Source: Zhengitettix transpicula
Taxonomy: Eukaryota; Arthropoda; Insecta; Orthoptera; Tetrigidae
Direction of reading: 5' to 3'
DNA: 64,000 nucleotides
NCBI GenBank assembly: GCA_037074705.1
Contig: CM073590.1
Coordinates: 6,340,001-6,404,000 of the forward strand
Shown: positions 1 to 37,900 of the stretch, piece by piece
Numbering within the stretch: the first letter of the stretch is position 1
Layout of the letters: every line of letters starts with the position of its first letter
Translations under genes and position numbers: made by a program
The notes under the pieces: model-generated
What the model saw: the letters and a program-made list of their open reading frames with translations, nothing else
The model's database searches: none
What the model was told of the DNA's origin: nothing

Positions 1-118
1 TTTGCGATTGTATTGTGCCTTCGGTCTGAATAAACATGTACAACAGTATTGAATAATATTTAGAATTTATTTAAAGTTTAGCTATCAATATTAGCTAAAG
101 TTGGTGACCCCAACGGCC
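1..118 (+). mobile_element. 3' part of an LTR plus primer-binding-like site
   Basis: An AATAAA signal lies at 29-34. About 70 bases later the sequence TTGGTGACCCCAACGG (101-116) has the look of an LTR-retrotransposon primer-binding site (TGG start). A Gag-like reading frame follows on the same strand, which fits the order LTR, primer site, gag. The LTR is cut by the window edge and its exact end is not clear, because I see no clean terminal CA. This is inferred from signal order, not from homology to a named family. Confidence 0.45.
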
Positions 119-239
119 AAAAAATACACGCTATTCTCTAACTTCCTGCTCTAGGCTTTATGTAACGAAAGATGTTTTTTTCAATAAGATACTGCACCTC
201 CTGCTTTGTTGGGACGATCAGCTAAAGCGTCTGACGTTG

Positions 240-405
240 CAACGACTGTTGTTGAACCAGTGATCTCTTCCGACCTCGTCAAATACCACTACGTTTTGGT
301 CAATTTAGAAGAATCCACTTTAGAATCCGTGATTGAAATCATGTAGTGGCCACCGGCTGATAATAAATACGGCACTAAAGCGTTGGCTCGCGGTAACGTT
401 CGGCG
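240..405 (+). pseudogene. decayed Gag-like fragment of an LTR retrotransposon
   Basis: Read from 248, the frame gives a short stretch containing KYHYVLVNL and, after an in-frame TAG, PPADNKYGT. These resemble the conserved capsid segment of arthropod Gypsy-type Gag proteins (an aromatic FYYV-like motif followed by PP..NKY). Position 3' of the primer-binding-like site supports the call. It is short, interrupted by a stop and cut off by the LINE that begins near 415. Confidence 0.45.
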
Positions 406-414
406 ACTGACTCT

Positions 415-1480
415 TTGACGCTATGGTCCTTGTAGAACCTTGGTCTCCGCAACTATCTTCTTCCAAAGCTCTCTTTCGATTGCCTTGGTCCTCCATCTCC
501 TGAGTCCCATTGCGAGTAGGTCTTCCTCCGCCTCTTCAATCCAACGATTTCTTGGTCTACCTCTGTACCTTCTGCCACCTGGATGCACCTCCAGAACTTT
601 CTTTGGTTCTCTTGTATTCTCCATCCGAAGTACGTGTCCAATCCAACGCACTCGAGCAATTTTTATCAGAGATGATATATCCTGCTCATTGTACAGGTCT
701 CTAAGCTCCTGATTTGTTCGAATGCACCAGTTCTGTTTTCGTTGGTCCAAAGATCTTCCTCAATACCTTTCTTTCCCATGACATTAATATTTTTTCTTCG
801 GATTTATTTAATATCCATGTCTCCGCTCCATATGTAACCACCACAACAAGTGGAAATGGTAAACTTAGCTTTCTGTGAAATTTGCTTGTTTCTTAAAGTT
901 GGAAATAAAGCCGCGTAACATCGATTTCCTGCGGCCAGTCTGGCATTCATTTCCTTTTTAACTTCATTTTGTGCAGTGATCAGAGAGCCTAGATATCTAA
1001 ATTCCTGCACCCCATCAAAACACTTTCCTCCACATCTAAAAGCTTGTGCAGGTTGGCTTGTTCTGGAACTGACCAAGAACTTTGTTTTACTATTATTTAC
1101 TACCAGTCCTATTTGTTGTGCACCTCTCTCCAATTCTTCATAGGTTTGTACATGCAATTATAGCTACATCATCTGCATACGCCATAAATTGGATCAATCT
1201 ATAGTATATATTCTTTTCTCGATTTGCAGTGTTGTTATGTACAGCTGTATCTAAAGCAATATTGAAGAGGACTGTCAACATCAGATTTCCTTGTCTCAAC
1301 CCTACTTTAACATCAAAGCTTCTCGATATCCTTCCTTGCACACATACCTTAGCCTTACTTCTGCTTAAAGCCGTATTTATCATCCTGATTAGCTTCCCAG
1401 GATAACCAAGGGCTTTCATTTCAATGAAAAGTTTTCCTCTTCACACAGAATTTGTTTAAAATCTATGTATAGCTGGTGTA
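415..1480 (-). mobile_element. 5'-truncated, frameshifted LINE (reverse transcriptase and C-terminal region)
   Basis: Three minus-strand frames continue one another. 1419-1138 holds reverse transcriptase with GLRQGN and the catalytic box MAYADDVAI (YADD core). 1157-804 continues the palm/thumb region with EFRYLGSLI, a hallmark of insect non-LTR elements. 750-421 is the C-terminal tail with RWIGHVLRM and RRYRGRPRNRW. The frame jumps show it is dead. A weaker upstream piece (YIDFKQ) reaches about 1480. No endonuclease domain is visible, so it is 5' truncated. I cannot fix the clade without a phylogeny. Confidence 0.85.
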
Positions 1481-4400
1481 GGGTAGTATTATATTCATAA
1501 CTCGTTTTTTATTTGTGTCAGCGTATTGACTTTCAAAAACAAATATTTTACGACAGCTGAATACTAGATTTTTAACATTTCCACAAAATCAATCACATCG
1601 ACTAGCTCAAACAACAAATCCAAGTCCAAAATGTCTGAAATTTTGATGAGTACATTTCAAGACATGCCCAAACTCATTCCCTAACTTTTAGACAAGTGTT
1701 GCCTTCTTCATGTTGAGGTCGGATACTTTCCAGACCATCCTTGTATAGCCTATGTGTAGGAAAATCATTCCAGTCCCCTGGTGATATATATTAATGCAGG
1801 AATATTTTACTATTTGTGTTTGGTTTCCTCTGATTAATTATATTAGTAGTAATTTTTGTGCAATCTGCAGTGTTTCTCAAAGCCTGTTTGTTTAAGTTTC
1901 CTAAAGGGTACAAAACCTCTTTACTTTCTTACAGCAAAGGCTTATGTTTTAATTGTGCATTACCAAAAATTTTAGAACCACACACTATTTGAGCCCATTT
2001 TAAATCCCGGTGACCTGTTTCATTGAATAATTTGCAACATTCTTTTCAGTTCAACTACAGATACATGTACAACTGACTGCCAACATTGATTTTTATCTTC
2101 AATATTCCGTTTGCTGTGTGTAATGGTCTCCATCAAATTATTTCAACAAAATACATTTTCGTCAATTTTGTATTGCACTAAGATTTTATATTTTACAATA
2201 TATGTTCTGTGCTTTCCATTTTCTTCTATATTTTATATTTTCACTTGATACTATTCACCTGACCATTCAAAAATCATAATATATTTGAATGATTTTTAAT
2301 ATTATAAAAAATCAACAATCAAGGAAAGTTTATGGAACTTTGGACAGAATAAGAATGTGGACAGTGATTAGTTATACAACGTATAGTTCATAAATGGATA
2401 TGTAATGTTCTTTGAAAAAGCCAAGTAATTATAAAAATTGATAGAGGTACAGACTACTGTAACAAAATTTTCATAAACAGGAATTCATTTTTAAAAATGT
2501 AAATAAACAAAGTTCAATGAATATGGGGGATAAATAGATATATAAAAATAATAAATAATGTTATAAGAGTATGCAAATAAACTAACAGATCCACAAGAGC
2601 AAATATCAGTAAAAGAATCACTTTTCTACTTGGTAAAAATATGATAATATGAACATAGAATATGTAGCTAAATGTTTCCTGACCTATGTGAAAACAGCAT
2701 CACATCAGTTGGGGCTTATGGTGCATCTAGTGAAGAAAGAAACAAAACACTTATTGCAAAGAAGTACTGAGCAAAAGTTGGAATGACTGGAAGCGATCTT
2801 AATAGGAATATCTCACGAGGACTAGAGCTAAAGTTAGAGGCATGTATTATCTGAAGTATAAAACAGACAACATTTCGACAAAATGAAGTGTTCTTAGCAC
2901 AAATCCAAGTTAATGATTAGAAAACAGTTGTTTTCTGTGACAATTGTTTTCTGAATAAGCAAATTAACTTAATTGAGCTTATTTACTTACAATGTGAAAG
3001 GAAATCTGTACTCCTGAAAGATTGTGAATCTATTTGATAGAATTGTCTTTAATGAACATAGAAAATCAGATAATATCCTCACTAGTATTCTTGAAGGTTA
3101 TTAATGAATAAATTCTACCATTGCAGTTGCAAGAACACTACCAAGATGAGAAAGATATATTACAATGTAATAAATTTTTATAGTTTTATTACTTTCCTTG
3201 TTGTAGATCTGTAAAATAAATACATTTATAAATATAACTTTAGAATTAAACTACATTTTTGACTAGATACATTTCAGTTCATTTAAGTGAAAAATGTAAG
3301 TAAAAACATAATACTGTTTTTGAATAAGTTAACTTATAACACAATTCTTCACACATCTCTCTTTTTTATATATATACATTACTATTGAAAATAAATAAAA
3401 ATATATAAAATCTAAATTCAGCAAAATTAAATACCAATAGCAAAACAGCATACATAAACACTATTTGTTTTCTTTTTGATATACCTGATGTAAACAGAAT
3501 ATAGCAAGTTCCGTAAGCATCATAATAACTATTTAGAGGCTAAAGTTATTTACCATAAAATAACCTTGATCAAATAAAATCGCTAAAACAATGTAAAAAT
3601 ATAAATTGTAAAAGAAAGCTCATAAGTTCCAACATGGGAGAAAGGAGAAATTATTTAAAATTGATTACTTGAATGAGTTTTGTTATGAGTATAGCCCCCA
3701 ACATCACATTTTTATGTGAATTTAGTATTCATCTGACAGAAAATATAATAACAGTACAGAATGCACAAAAAGATAATGCTAATTTAAATATATCAGGTCA
3801 CATAATCTCTTTGGCAGCAAAAATTAATAAATATTAGGACAGAAGTACTAGTAGCATTCTTGTATTAGATTAAAAGAATAAATGACTTACTTGAAATTGA
3901 GGGCTTGTGTTGTAACATCAAACAAGCAATATTTCAAATTTTAGGAGGCACTAGCTTCCTTCACAAGTTAGTCTTTCTCTTCGTGCCGGCCAAGAATATG
4001 GTGACACTGACCCTCAATTTCATGAAATCCATTTAAGTTCTCTCTCTTTCCTGTCCATACCAATTATTGAACAATATATAACACATTTAGATAGGAAAGA
4101 GAGACAGCAAATATGAAAAGTTAAATAGAAAGTTCACATTGCAAGGCTGTGTCTAGGGACTTTAGCCCTACAAAATTTGACATGTTATTGCTTCCCACCT
4201 GGCAATACTGATTTTTGATTTAAGGTAAGTCTCTATCCCTTTTTCCAATCCAAACGAACTTATATATATATATATACTAAGCCAAGTGTAATACACTAAT
4301 TAAATACATACATGCATACATATCAATTATCATACATTTCGTAAAAATGACATACATGTGCACAGAAAAAGTGTGAAATGAGAAGTGAAAAGTTTTTGAC

Positions 4401-5244
4401 AGAATGAAAATAACTTCTTTGATATTAATATAAAGTTTTTATATCTTGAAAATTTCTGTCTCTTCAAGGTAAAGTTCCAATTTAATATTTATTCACTTCC
4501 TCATATTATTTAAATTTCAGATTATATTGTTACAATTTTAATTTCTTTATTTTATATCATTGTCCTCAAATTAAGGGAATGTATTAAGCAAAGAATACAG
4601 TTTTACAATAAAGTGTTTAAAATGTTGAACTGTATAAGAACTGGCAGAAAAAAATGGAAAATTGATTCATGGTAAAAGAAATTCTGCTCAGCAACCAAAT
4701 TCAAATTGTTGCATGTGAACAAAGCAAAACACTTAACATATATTGAAATTCTGCATACTTGTATGCATAACAAGAATTGAGTAGATTTTACTTCACAAAG
4801 TTTCATGATATATGAGAAATTTCTCCTACTATTATGTGCTAATCGTTATAAAAAATAGAATTTCAGTTCATGTATTGCCTCAAACATACAAATCAATGGA
4901 ATGTGTACTTCAAAAACACAGATTCTAACTTATTACTGTCTCAATTTAGTTGTCAATTATTGGGAATGAAGTTGTATTCCATTTCTTTTTTAATGAAATA
5001 GTTATGAAGTTGTCATTATTTGTAAAATTTGAAGCAACAGTAATTTGAAAACATCATGACTTTTGTAATAAAACAAAGGAATTGTATAAAGTGTAACTGA
5101 TGAAAACATTCAACTTCCACATCTAAAGCAATGTAAATAGGCATTTTCTTGAAGGTTGGAAAATGTCTGATATTGGTATTTAGACATCTTTCTGAAGTCT
5201 AATTGATGACTGCCTCTTTAATTGGATTGTAACATTTTAGTTGA
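1481..5244. other. AT-rich region downstream of Kap3; probably includes its 3' UTR
   Basis: No coding sequence is recognisable. It holds a (TA)8 run at 4261-4276 and, at 4028-4110, two facing copies of a GGA(T/C)AGGAAAGAGAGA-like motif that recurs elsewhere in the window. The Kap3 3' UTR must begin at 5244 and run leftwards, but AT content is too high to choose a polyadenylation signal. Confidence 0.4.
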
Positions 5245-29320
<24,076 letters not shown>

Positions 29321-29723
29321 GTCGAAAACATTACATTTACTTAGTGTACTTATAAATGTCAATCGTCTCAAATTTGTTTGTTGACATAAATACTAAAGTC
29401 TTCTGCTTCGTTCATCGATGTATCGTACCAGATTATGGCAGAAAAATCGATCATATCGATCTTAAATACATTAATATTTGCTCATTTTTATCCAATGGTC
29501 AGTTACATAGTCTTACAAAATGCTCTCATATAATGTTTCTTTTAATAAAACCGAGTTATGAGTCAATAACAAGCTAAATAGGCTTACTTGGACATAAATG
29601 TAAAGTCGTTTTGACACATGGAAAACTGTAATTTTCATACATCGATAGTAGTCATACGAACTCGTGAATTTATATATTTAACTGAGCAAATTATTCAAGT
29701 TAACAAAATATTCAAACATTAAT
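29321..29723. promoter_or_regulatory. divergent (bidirectional) promoter between Kap3 and the dehydrogenase
   Basis: The start codons of the two genes lie 403 bases apart and point away from each other. The interval contains ATCGAT at 29414-29419, 29446-29451, 29455-29460 and 29641-29646; the last reads CATCGATAG, close to the DRE (TATCGATA) bound by DREF in flies, which is common in promoters of housekeeping genes. There is no convincing TATA box. Transcription starts cannot be set from sequence alone. Confidence 0.65.
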
Positions 29724-29996
29724 ATGGTGTTCTTTGCTGTTTACGTATTTTTACCAATAGTTGTCACTTTGGGATTGATTAGAACGTGGAGAGAATTAAA
29801 GTGGGGAAAATGTAAAAGCAAATCGGTATTACAGGGCAGAGTTTTCATTGTTACCGGTGCAAATTCAGGGCTGGGAAAAGAAACAACCAAACAATTAGCA
29901 CTAAGGAAAGCAACTGTAATATTGGCTTGTCGCGATATAAACTCTGCAAGGAAAGCAATTGAAGAAATACGCCGGACGGTTACATCTGGTGACCTA
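29724..29996 (+). CDS. dehydrogenase exon 1
   Basis: Residues 1-91: membrane segment and TGANSGLG. The ATG is the first in frame and precedes the hydrophobic helix. The donor CTA/GTAATT is supported by the in-frame join DL/IPLQ. Confidence 0.92.
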
Positions 29997-32900
29997 GTAA
30001 TTATTATTTGTATTATATTGTAAAGAAAATGAGTAAGAAATACTTGATACACTGCCAAATTTTAAATTTTGATCAATTTGGTTTAGTGTTTATACTAACC
30101 TTTAGAAATTTAATCTCATGTTCTAAATTGACAAATTATTTCATTTGTATTATTTGTTCATGATGGATTTCAGGAGAAGTAGGGAGGCATCCATCCCGAT
30201 TTTCAATAAAGTTGGGTTGAATTTATTCTGTCACAAACACTGATATGCTGAGATATTGAGTAGTAAGACATTCACCACTTCCCTTCCTTGTTGATCACAT
30301 GATGGAGCCTTTTAGGCATGATTTTATATGCAGATCTACTATCAATATGCATCTAATTTTCCACTCCATCAGTAGTCATTCATCAGTTATAAATATGGTT
30401 CCCACGCATCCTGTCAATGGTTTTAAGCCTTTTGTCCCAAATGAATCTTTTGGGTGGCTGAAAAGTCCCAGTTATCAATACTAAGATGGAGAGAATATTC
30501 TTATTGATGTCTGTAGTGTTTCATATTGTCTGCTAATCCTGTAATATGCATGCATAAAGACTCCACATATTCCACAAGGTTTCTTATACAAGAGCTTTTA
30601 AAGGCTGCCACAAATCCGAGTCAAGTGGATTTAGATTGAGAGAGAGTAAATGCCAAGACACAGGTCCATCTAGCACATGCAGTCCTACCAAACAGTTTCT
30701 AATAATTCCATCTTAAATTATGTCAGAGAATCTCTGTCAATGATGTGTTGAAACAATTTCATGCAGATTCATATTAGCTGGTTAATGATGACTTCGAAGA
30801 ATCACAATCCCATTTCGTTTTAACAAAGCCTCATCTGTAAAAAGCACAGTTGTAAGGTCAGAGTTAACACATTCTGTGAAAACCCATTCGCAGAACATTA
30901 GTTTTTCATTACATTTCTGGCAAGAATGCTTGCATGCATTGTAAAACAGGTTCTAAAGTAAAACTTCCTGGAGTGACGTGTGATCAACATTAATTGTTGG
31001 AGCTAATTATCAAGTGATTAAATTAAGGTCTTCATCAACAACATGAAGAATTGTCTACAATTGTGGTGTTCTACTAAACCTTACATTGTCATGAGTAATA
31101 CACTTTAAAGTTCCATGATAGTCAGTTCTTTGAATCACCCTCTGATCTGAGCATGATTGACTTAGTAGTTTCTTAGTGCAAACACTGAGAATGGTAGCTG
31201 TTATCTTCAGATACCTATACATCAAATGGATACCTGCCTACTCCACATTTGAATACCTCTATTCTTTAACTATTTTACCACCAAAAACAGTCACTATGAG
31301 TTTTTATAGCATTGCAAAAAAAAGTGTTGCTTTGGATACTTCCATTAAAGTATAGGTGAATTGAATATTTTAATATTAATAAACCATTTTGTTGTGGGTT
31401 TTTTGTAATATGAGCACTATGTGAACATTCTAGCATGCACATCATAATGTGTAAGCAGACTTGTAGAAAAAGAACTCCAACAAGGAAATAAAGCATTTAT
31501 GCACACATGTTCACTTAACATATTTTAATCCTCTACTTGTGATACTATATAAGGCATATAAAGTAAAGGTTTATGCAAATGTTCTGTTGGGAAAGCTGAG
31601 ATAGCTGTAATTTTTTGAATGTACAGAAATAAAGTGTTTTATGTTACTATACATGGCTCTCTGTTGATGTCTTCAATCTGCTGTTCTGAAAAGAAAAAAA
31701 AACAGTTTTTGTTCAAAACATATTTTCTTTTATTTTATGACTTCCTATTCCCACATTTAGTTATCATTTCCATATTTTTATTTCCCACTATCTCAAATTC
31801 CCCATTGTTTGCATTATTTTCAAATGCCCTATACTCCTGTCGGTGTCTGACCTCCACTATTTGTTTCTAGATGGTAAATGACTTTTGGTTGAAATATCTT
31901 TTTACATTTAAGATCTTATTTAATTTATTAAGTTAAGAAAGATACAAAAGTTGCACATATCTGGCGACACATTACATACAACATACACAGTTATGACAAC
32001 AGAATTTAACATTCAACAAATCTTATGTTGGATGGACAAACATACAGACTCATCCATCCATTTTATTTATTTGATTAGATTCTCATTTTAATCTGTATGT
32101 ATAACTAACTATATTACTCCACAATTTCATTTCTACTCATTTCAAACTAAGATAAAGTCTACAATTTAGCTTTTGTTTGATTCTATACAAAGCTAATTAA
32201 TGTATTAATTGTTTTATAGTAATAATTACAAAAAAAATTTGTAGAGTTTAATATACAATATCAGTTGCCTTTCCACATCACACTTTTTTCTGAGCATTAT
32301 TAAAAACATTTGAATGCAAAATGTTTATAAAATAAAAAAGCATTCTAAACTAAGTATTTTGCTGTAGGTTATGTAGTATGAGTAGTTACATATATTTTGT
32401 TTTGAAAATGAGATTATGTTTTAAGTGCTATTGATACAAATATTTAAGTTTGTCTTTATTATTATGAGCTATATGTATGTGCAAAAAGCAGAAAGTAAGA
32501 GTTTGGCCAATCGTTATCACGTTTTCACATGTCTTGTTACATGAGATTTAAGTTTTCAATGCTATTGTTTGCAAACATTACTGCAAAATTCATTTTTCCA
32601 AGTAGCCATTGAAGGAAAGGGAATAGTTTTTTGAATTGTGCTTATTATTCTTATTCTGTAAGTACAGGAACATTTACATTTTATCATAATGAATAATATA
32701 CCCATTTTCAGATTCCACTTCAATTAGATCTTTTGTCATTGGATTCTGTAAGAACATTTGCAACTCAGGTTATTAAAGACTTCCCAAAAGTACATGTATT
32801 GATTAACAATGCTGGTGTAGCAATACCCGTTGAAGAACGAAGAAAAACTAAGGATGGATATGAAATACACTTTGGTGTTAATCATTTAGGACACTTCTTG

Positions 32901-34910
32901 TTGACAAATATCTTACTTCCAAAATTAAAAGAATCTGCACCTAGCAGGTTAGTTTTATGCAAATAGTGTTAATTTATATTTTCAACAAATAGAGAACTGT
33001 GTAGGAAAAATTGAGACAAAAAAATGGTAACTATCTACACTCCTAAAAATTGCAACAGCACAAAGGAACTTGGAATGACGCATGAAACTAACTGTAAATA
33101 TAAATAATTTTATGACAAGTGTTCAGAATGCTTTTGTATCCCTGAGCCAAACATTACTGTCTGGACTATCATGTTTTGTTCATAAATAAAGTGATGTTGA
33201 GTCAGAACCGTGCAAAAGTTTATGATTGCATGCAATTCATATTACCATATTACTGCTTATGTGGGATTTCAAGGGTCAAGTCTGATGAGTTAATAGACAT
33301 TAGACTGAAGAGAATTAGACCCAAGTATGGCAGTGAATCACAAAGTGTAGTTACACCATGAAACACCTTATTCTTGTGACAGTGACACAGTTTGTTCAAC
33401 TCCATTACAAGTTCTAGCACAATTTTTAAGCTCTATAACATGCTTTGATTATATGTGTTTCACAAATTATGTCATAATTTTACACCCATTAATTTATATA
33501 CTTATTACGAACTACCTGACCTAAAATAGAAAACTTAAAATTTTTGGGAAAAATAATTTTAATTCTCAACACTTTCGTTTTAGCTTGATACACCTTTCTC
33601 AGAAATGTTCAATAGCTTCAACACCCTGGTGTGCTCCTCAAAATAACCATCAACTACCATACACCACTTCTCCATTGTTGACAAATCTTTTATCACCAAG
33701 CCATTTTTTCAAGTTTTGAAAGAGAAAATAATCTGATGCAAATAGAATGTGTGAGGAAGTAATTATTATTACATTTATTTTCATGATAATGGATGTGTTA
33801 ACTAGCACATTGTCATAATAAAACACTTTCTTCTTAATCAAATACAGCTTTTTTTTTGTGATTTCGTCATTCAAATGTTGCAGTAAGTTTACATAATACT
33901 CACAATTGATTGTTTTTTTTAAGATAATCAATTAAAATTATTCCATGCGCATTCCAGGAAACTGACACCAAGACATTCCCAGCAAATAGAACTGATTTCG
34001 CCTTCTTTGGAGCTGATTCTCTCCTTTCAGACAATTGTTTTGAGTATTCTTTCGTCTGAGGTATGAAGCAATGGACCCATGATTCATCCCTAGTTATGAA
34101 ATTTCACAAAAACTCTGCTTTATTGCTAAGAAGCATTGCAAACATTCAACTGAAATTTCCTCACTTTGATGTTTTTGTTCCATTATAATCTATATGTGGT
34201 ACCCATCTTGTTCACAGGTTTCTCATGTCCAAATTATCAGTCATTATGCAATGTACAGCACTTTATTAAATGCTTACCTTGTCTGCTAGATTTCACATTT
34301 TGTCAATGGCTATCCAATCCCATTTTGTGCATTGTCATCACCATTTCATTGTGCCGATCTATGTGGTATTAGTCTTGGCAACTCATATGGCCTTGTTTAA
34401 ACTCTGCCACCCAATATTTTCTTATTGCAAATAAAGGAGCACATTCTCTCAGATACTTTGATATTATTTGGACCAAAAACTTTCAAATGAAAATATTGTA
34501 TCACATAACAATAACAAATTTTTTCATGTTAACATTCAGTGAGAGCAAACTGACTGTGAGGCTATATATAAGTTGGTTACATTATTTCATTACTATGTGG
34601 AATGTGAAATCTTCCCGTTTAGTTTATTATGTCACCACAACATGGGCAAACAACCTGCGATAATACTATGCCGACTCTTTGTTTCCTTGATGAAAAATAA
34701 TTTATGAATCTAGCATACATGCATGAATCATAAGACATTATGCAGGTTCAAGTCCTGCCTAGGTCAAATATTTTCAGTCTTTCCTTCCTTCTCCCAGCTT
34801 TGAACATATGCTTTTCAATGTTCGTAATTCTTCGCCTGAGCATATGAATTCACATAAAGCACAATCCTCCTATTTCTCCTATTTATTGTATCCTTCATCA
34901 CTATCCAAGT

Positions 34911-34985
<75 letters not shown>

Positions 34986-37900
34986 GGTAACCCTTTTAAC
35001 TTTTAAATTAATTTTCTGAATGTACTTTCGAATTTATCCAGTTTTAATAGAAAATGTTAATCTAGTGACAGGTTTAAATAAGATTAAACTGGCATTTAAT
35101 TATTATAAAATATGAAAAATTTGTTAAAACAGAAAATTTATTTTATACAATTTTTACATAATTTTTCCACAGCTATTTAATTTATATTTTTCTCTCAGGG
35201 CACTTCATTGGACCTCAAAACAGTTATAGAATTAGCCTGGAATTTAAAATTTACAAAAAAATCTATTCAAATCAAATTACAAATGTTATACATAAATAAA
35301 ACAATTGATGTCCTTATACAGACACTTTTAATTTTTTATTTTTATTATGATGATGTTTCGATACCTTTTTGTATCTTCAGATATTGTACAAAGTAAACAA
35401 AGGCAAAAACTGTGAATTTAATAACTTGTTTTGCTTACTAGTTTACTGTTAATTTGGTAAGTTGTTTGTTATTTCTGTGTTTTTTTTTGTGTACTTTAGC
35501 TTGCCGTTGTTTACTTTGTACAATCATACTATAAATATAATCAATTGCAAATACCTCCTGTGTAGAAAAATACCCGAAGAACGTCGTCATAATAAAAATT
35601 AAAATTACTTAGTGTCTGTATAATATTATCAATTGTATTATTAATTCAAAACAGACATTAAATTAATACCGTTATACATAAATATTCTCCCAAAAATACA
35701 AATAATAAATGGAATGAAATCTGAAATTTGGCATTTAAAAAATTTAAAATAAACTTGACATACCATTTATGATTAGTCTTGAATTTCACTTGCACAGAAT
35801 TTACAATACCAAATCTTTTAAACACATAAAAACTCTTAGTTTGAAAAGTTAGCCATATTAATTCAAATTCACTATCACAACACATACAATTAAATCCTTT
35901 AGGGAACTACAGAGTTATGCTTGTCAGATGTTTCACCATGAAAAATGTTTTCTAATGGAAACCAATTTGTATAATGGTGATCAAACAGCACATACATCAC
36001 TGGATAGTACATCTCTAACCACCAGATCGTTTTAAAGTTCAAAATATTTTATCAATTTTTATATGATGCTGGACAACTTTGCTCTACAGATATTTTCTTT
36101 TTTAACGGCGATGAGAATGAGCACTTTTAGTGCTGCACATTATCAATGACTTCAACATTACTGGTGCAAACGGACTGTGCTTTTTCTGCAGATCCACTAA
36201 AAGCTATTTTAAAACTCTACTTTCCACAAACCTCAATACTTTATCAACACTACCAGGCCCAATTTCGTCCACCTCATCTTATGGCAACCTCTCTCCTTCT
36301 CCGTTCACACACGAGCACTATCTGGTGGTGCGAAGGAAAGAAATTTGAGTTCTTACACTCAGAACGTGATACGCATCGTCCCCCAGACTATTTCAGCCGG
36401 TCAAATTTGATGCTTGGGCCGCCAACCATCAGAATCAATATAAAAAAGAAACTTGGAAATATGAAACCGTCATTATCATGGTTGCAGCATGACCCAAATT
36501 ATCTCACAACGATATGTCCGCAATCTTACGCAACAGATGTTATAATTGAATAATTCTGAAAGTTACACTATTATAGACATTGATGTATGCTACAATATAT
36601 GTATACATATATACATACAATGTTAGGAACTTAATGTGGTGACTAAGTCACATAGCATCATGGTTTGTGGGGAAGAGAAATGAATAGGAGAAAAGTAGTA
36701 ATACACTTTATGTGAATGCATATGTTCAGGTGTAGAATTGCACACAAAGAAAAACATTTGTTTAAAGAATGGAGAAGGAAGGAAGAAGAAGGAAAGACTG
36801 AAAATATTTGACGAGGGCAGGACATGAACCTGCATATTCTGCTCAGTTCACACACACACACATGTGTATGTATGTATATATGTGTATATATATATATATA
36901 TATAAATATAATTGCGATATTGGTATGGAAAGGAAAATGATATCGATTGTGGCTTACCTGAAAGTGAAGTGCAGAGTCGCCAGTTAGTATAATCTGTTAT
37001 ATAGAATTATATTATTATTATGGGCAAGTGATTGATTTAATATTCCTGATGTAAACATAGTGATACACAAAAGATTATACAGTAATACTATTACAATGAT
37101 TTCAACTAGTATACCTAAATATATTCAAAAAGATATATGAAGATTTTTGTTACAGTAGGTACACCTAACATTTGTTAATGACTTGTAACCATTAGCAATT
37201 ATAAGTAAGAACTGTAATTAGTAATGAAATAGTTTTTATGATACATTTATGAATGTATATTCTATTTTTATTACTTGGTATTAATAAGTTATATAGATTC
37301 ATAAAACCTAAAAACACTATGAAATAGCAGTGAAACTATATTTAAAAAAATGTATAAATTGAATTGTAAACAGGTTTCAGGTGTTATTTTCATTAATATT
37401 TTTTCTTTACAGAATAGTAATTGTTTCTTCAACATTACATACAAAAGGAAATATCAATTTAGATGACCTAAATGGTGAAAAATTGAAAAGTGATTCTGCT
37501 CAGTTTAACCCAGGTTACAGCAATTCTAAGCTTGCCAATTTTTACTTTTGCACTGAGCTGGCTAAAAGAATTGAAGGAACAGGTGTCACTACATATTGTT
37601 TGTGCCCTGGTTTGGTATATACTGGTCTTTTTCGATATTCAAATATGAAATGGTATCAATACTTACTCTTTGCTCCAATTGCATTTTACTTCATGAGAGG
37701 TGCATTTAAGGTTTGTTAATTTGATTAGCAATATGTGTTGTGTGCTTATTATTGGGTAAAATGTTTGTATATTACATTTTACAAATTATTACTTTTTTGT
37801 TGTAATTATTTGTTTAAAATTTTGATTGAACAACAATTTGCAGCGGAATGTTGATTTCCATCTTCAAATGTTGCATCAGTCTGATGATAGAAAACTGGTA

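Noticed and set aside
29724..29996. Minus-strand frame opposite dehydrogenase exon 1
   Set aside because: Shadow of the real exon, which has TGANSGLG and a proper donor site.
34742..34758. T-arm hairpin suggesting a tRNA gene
   Set aside because: Only the T-arm is intact, and a second copy at 36817-36833 shares the non-tRNA body, so it is a SINE.
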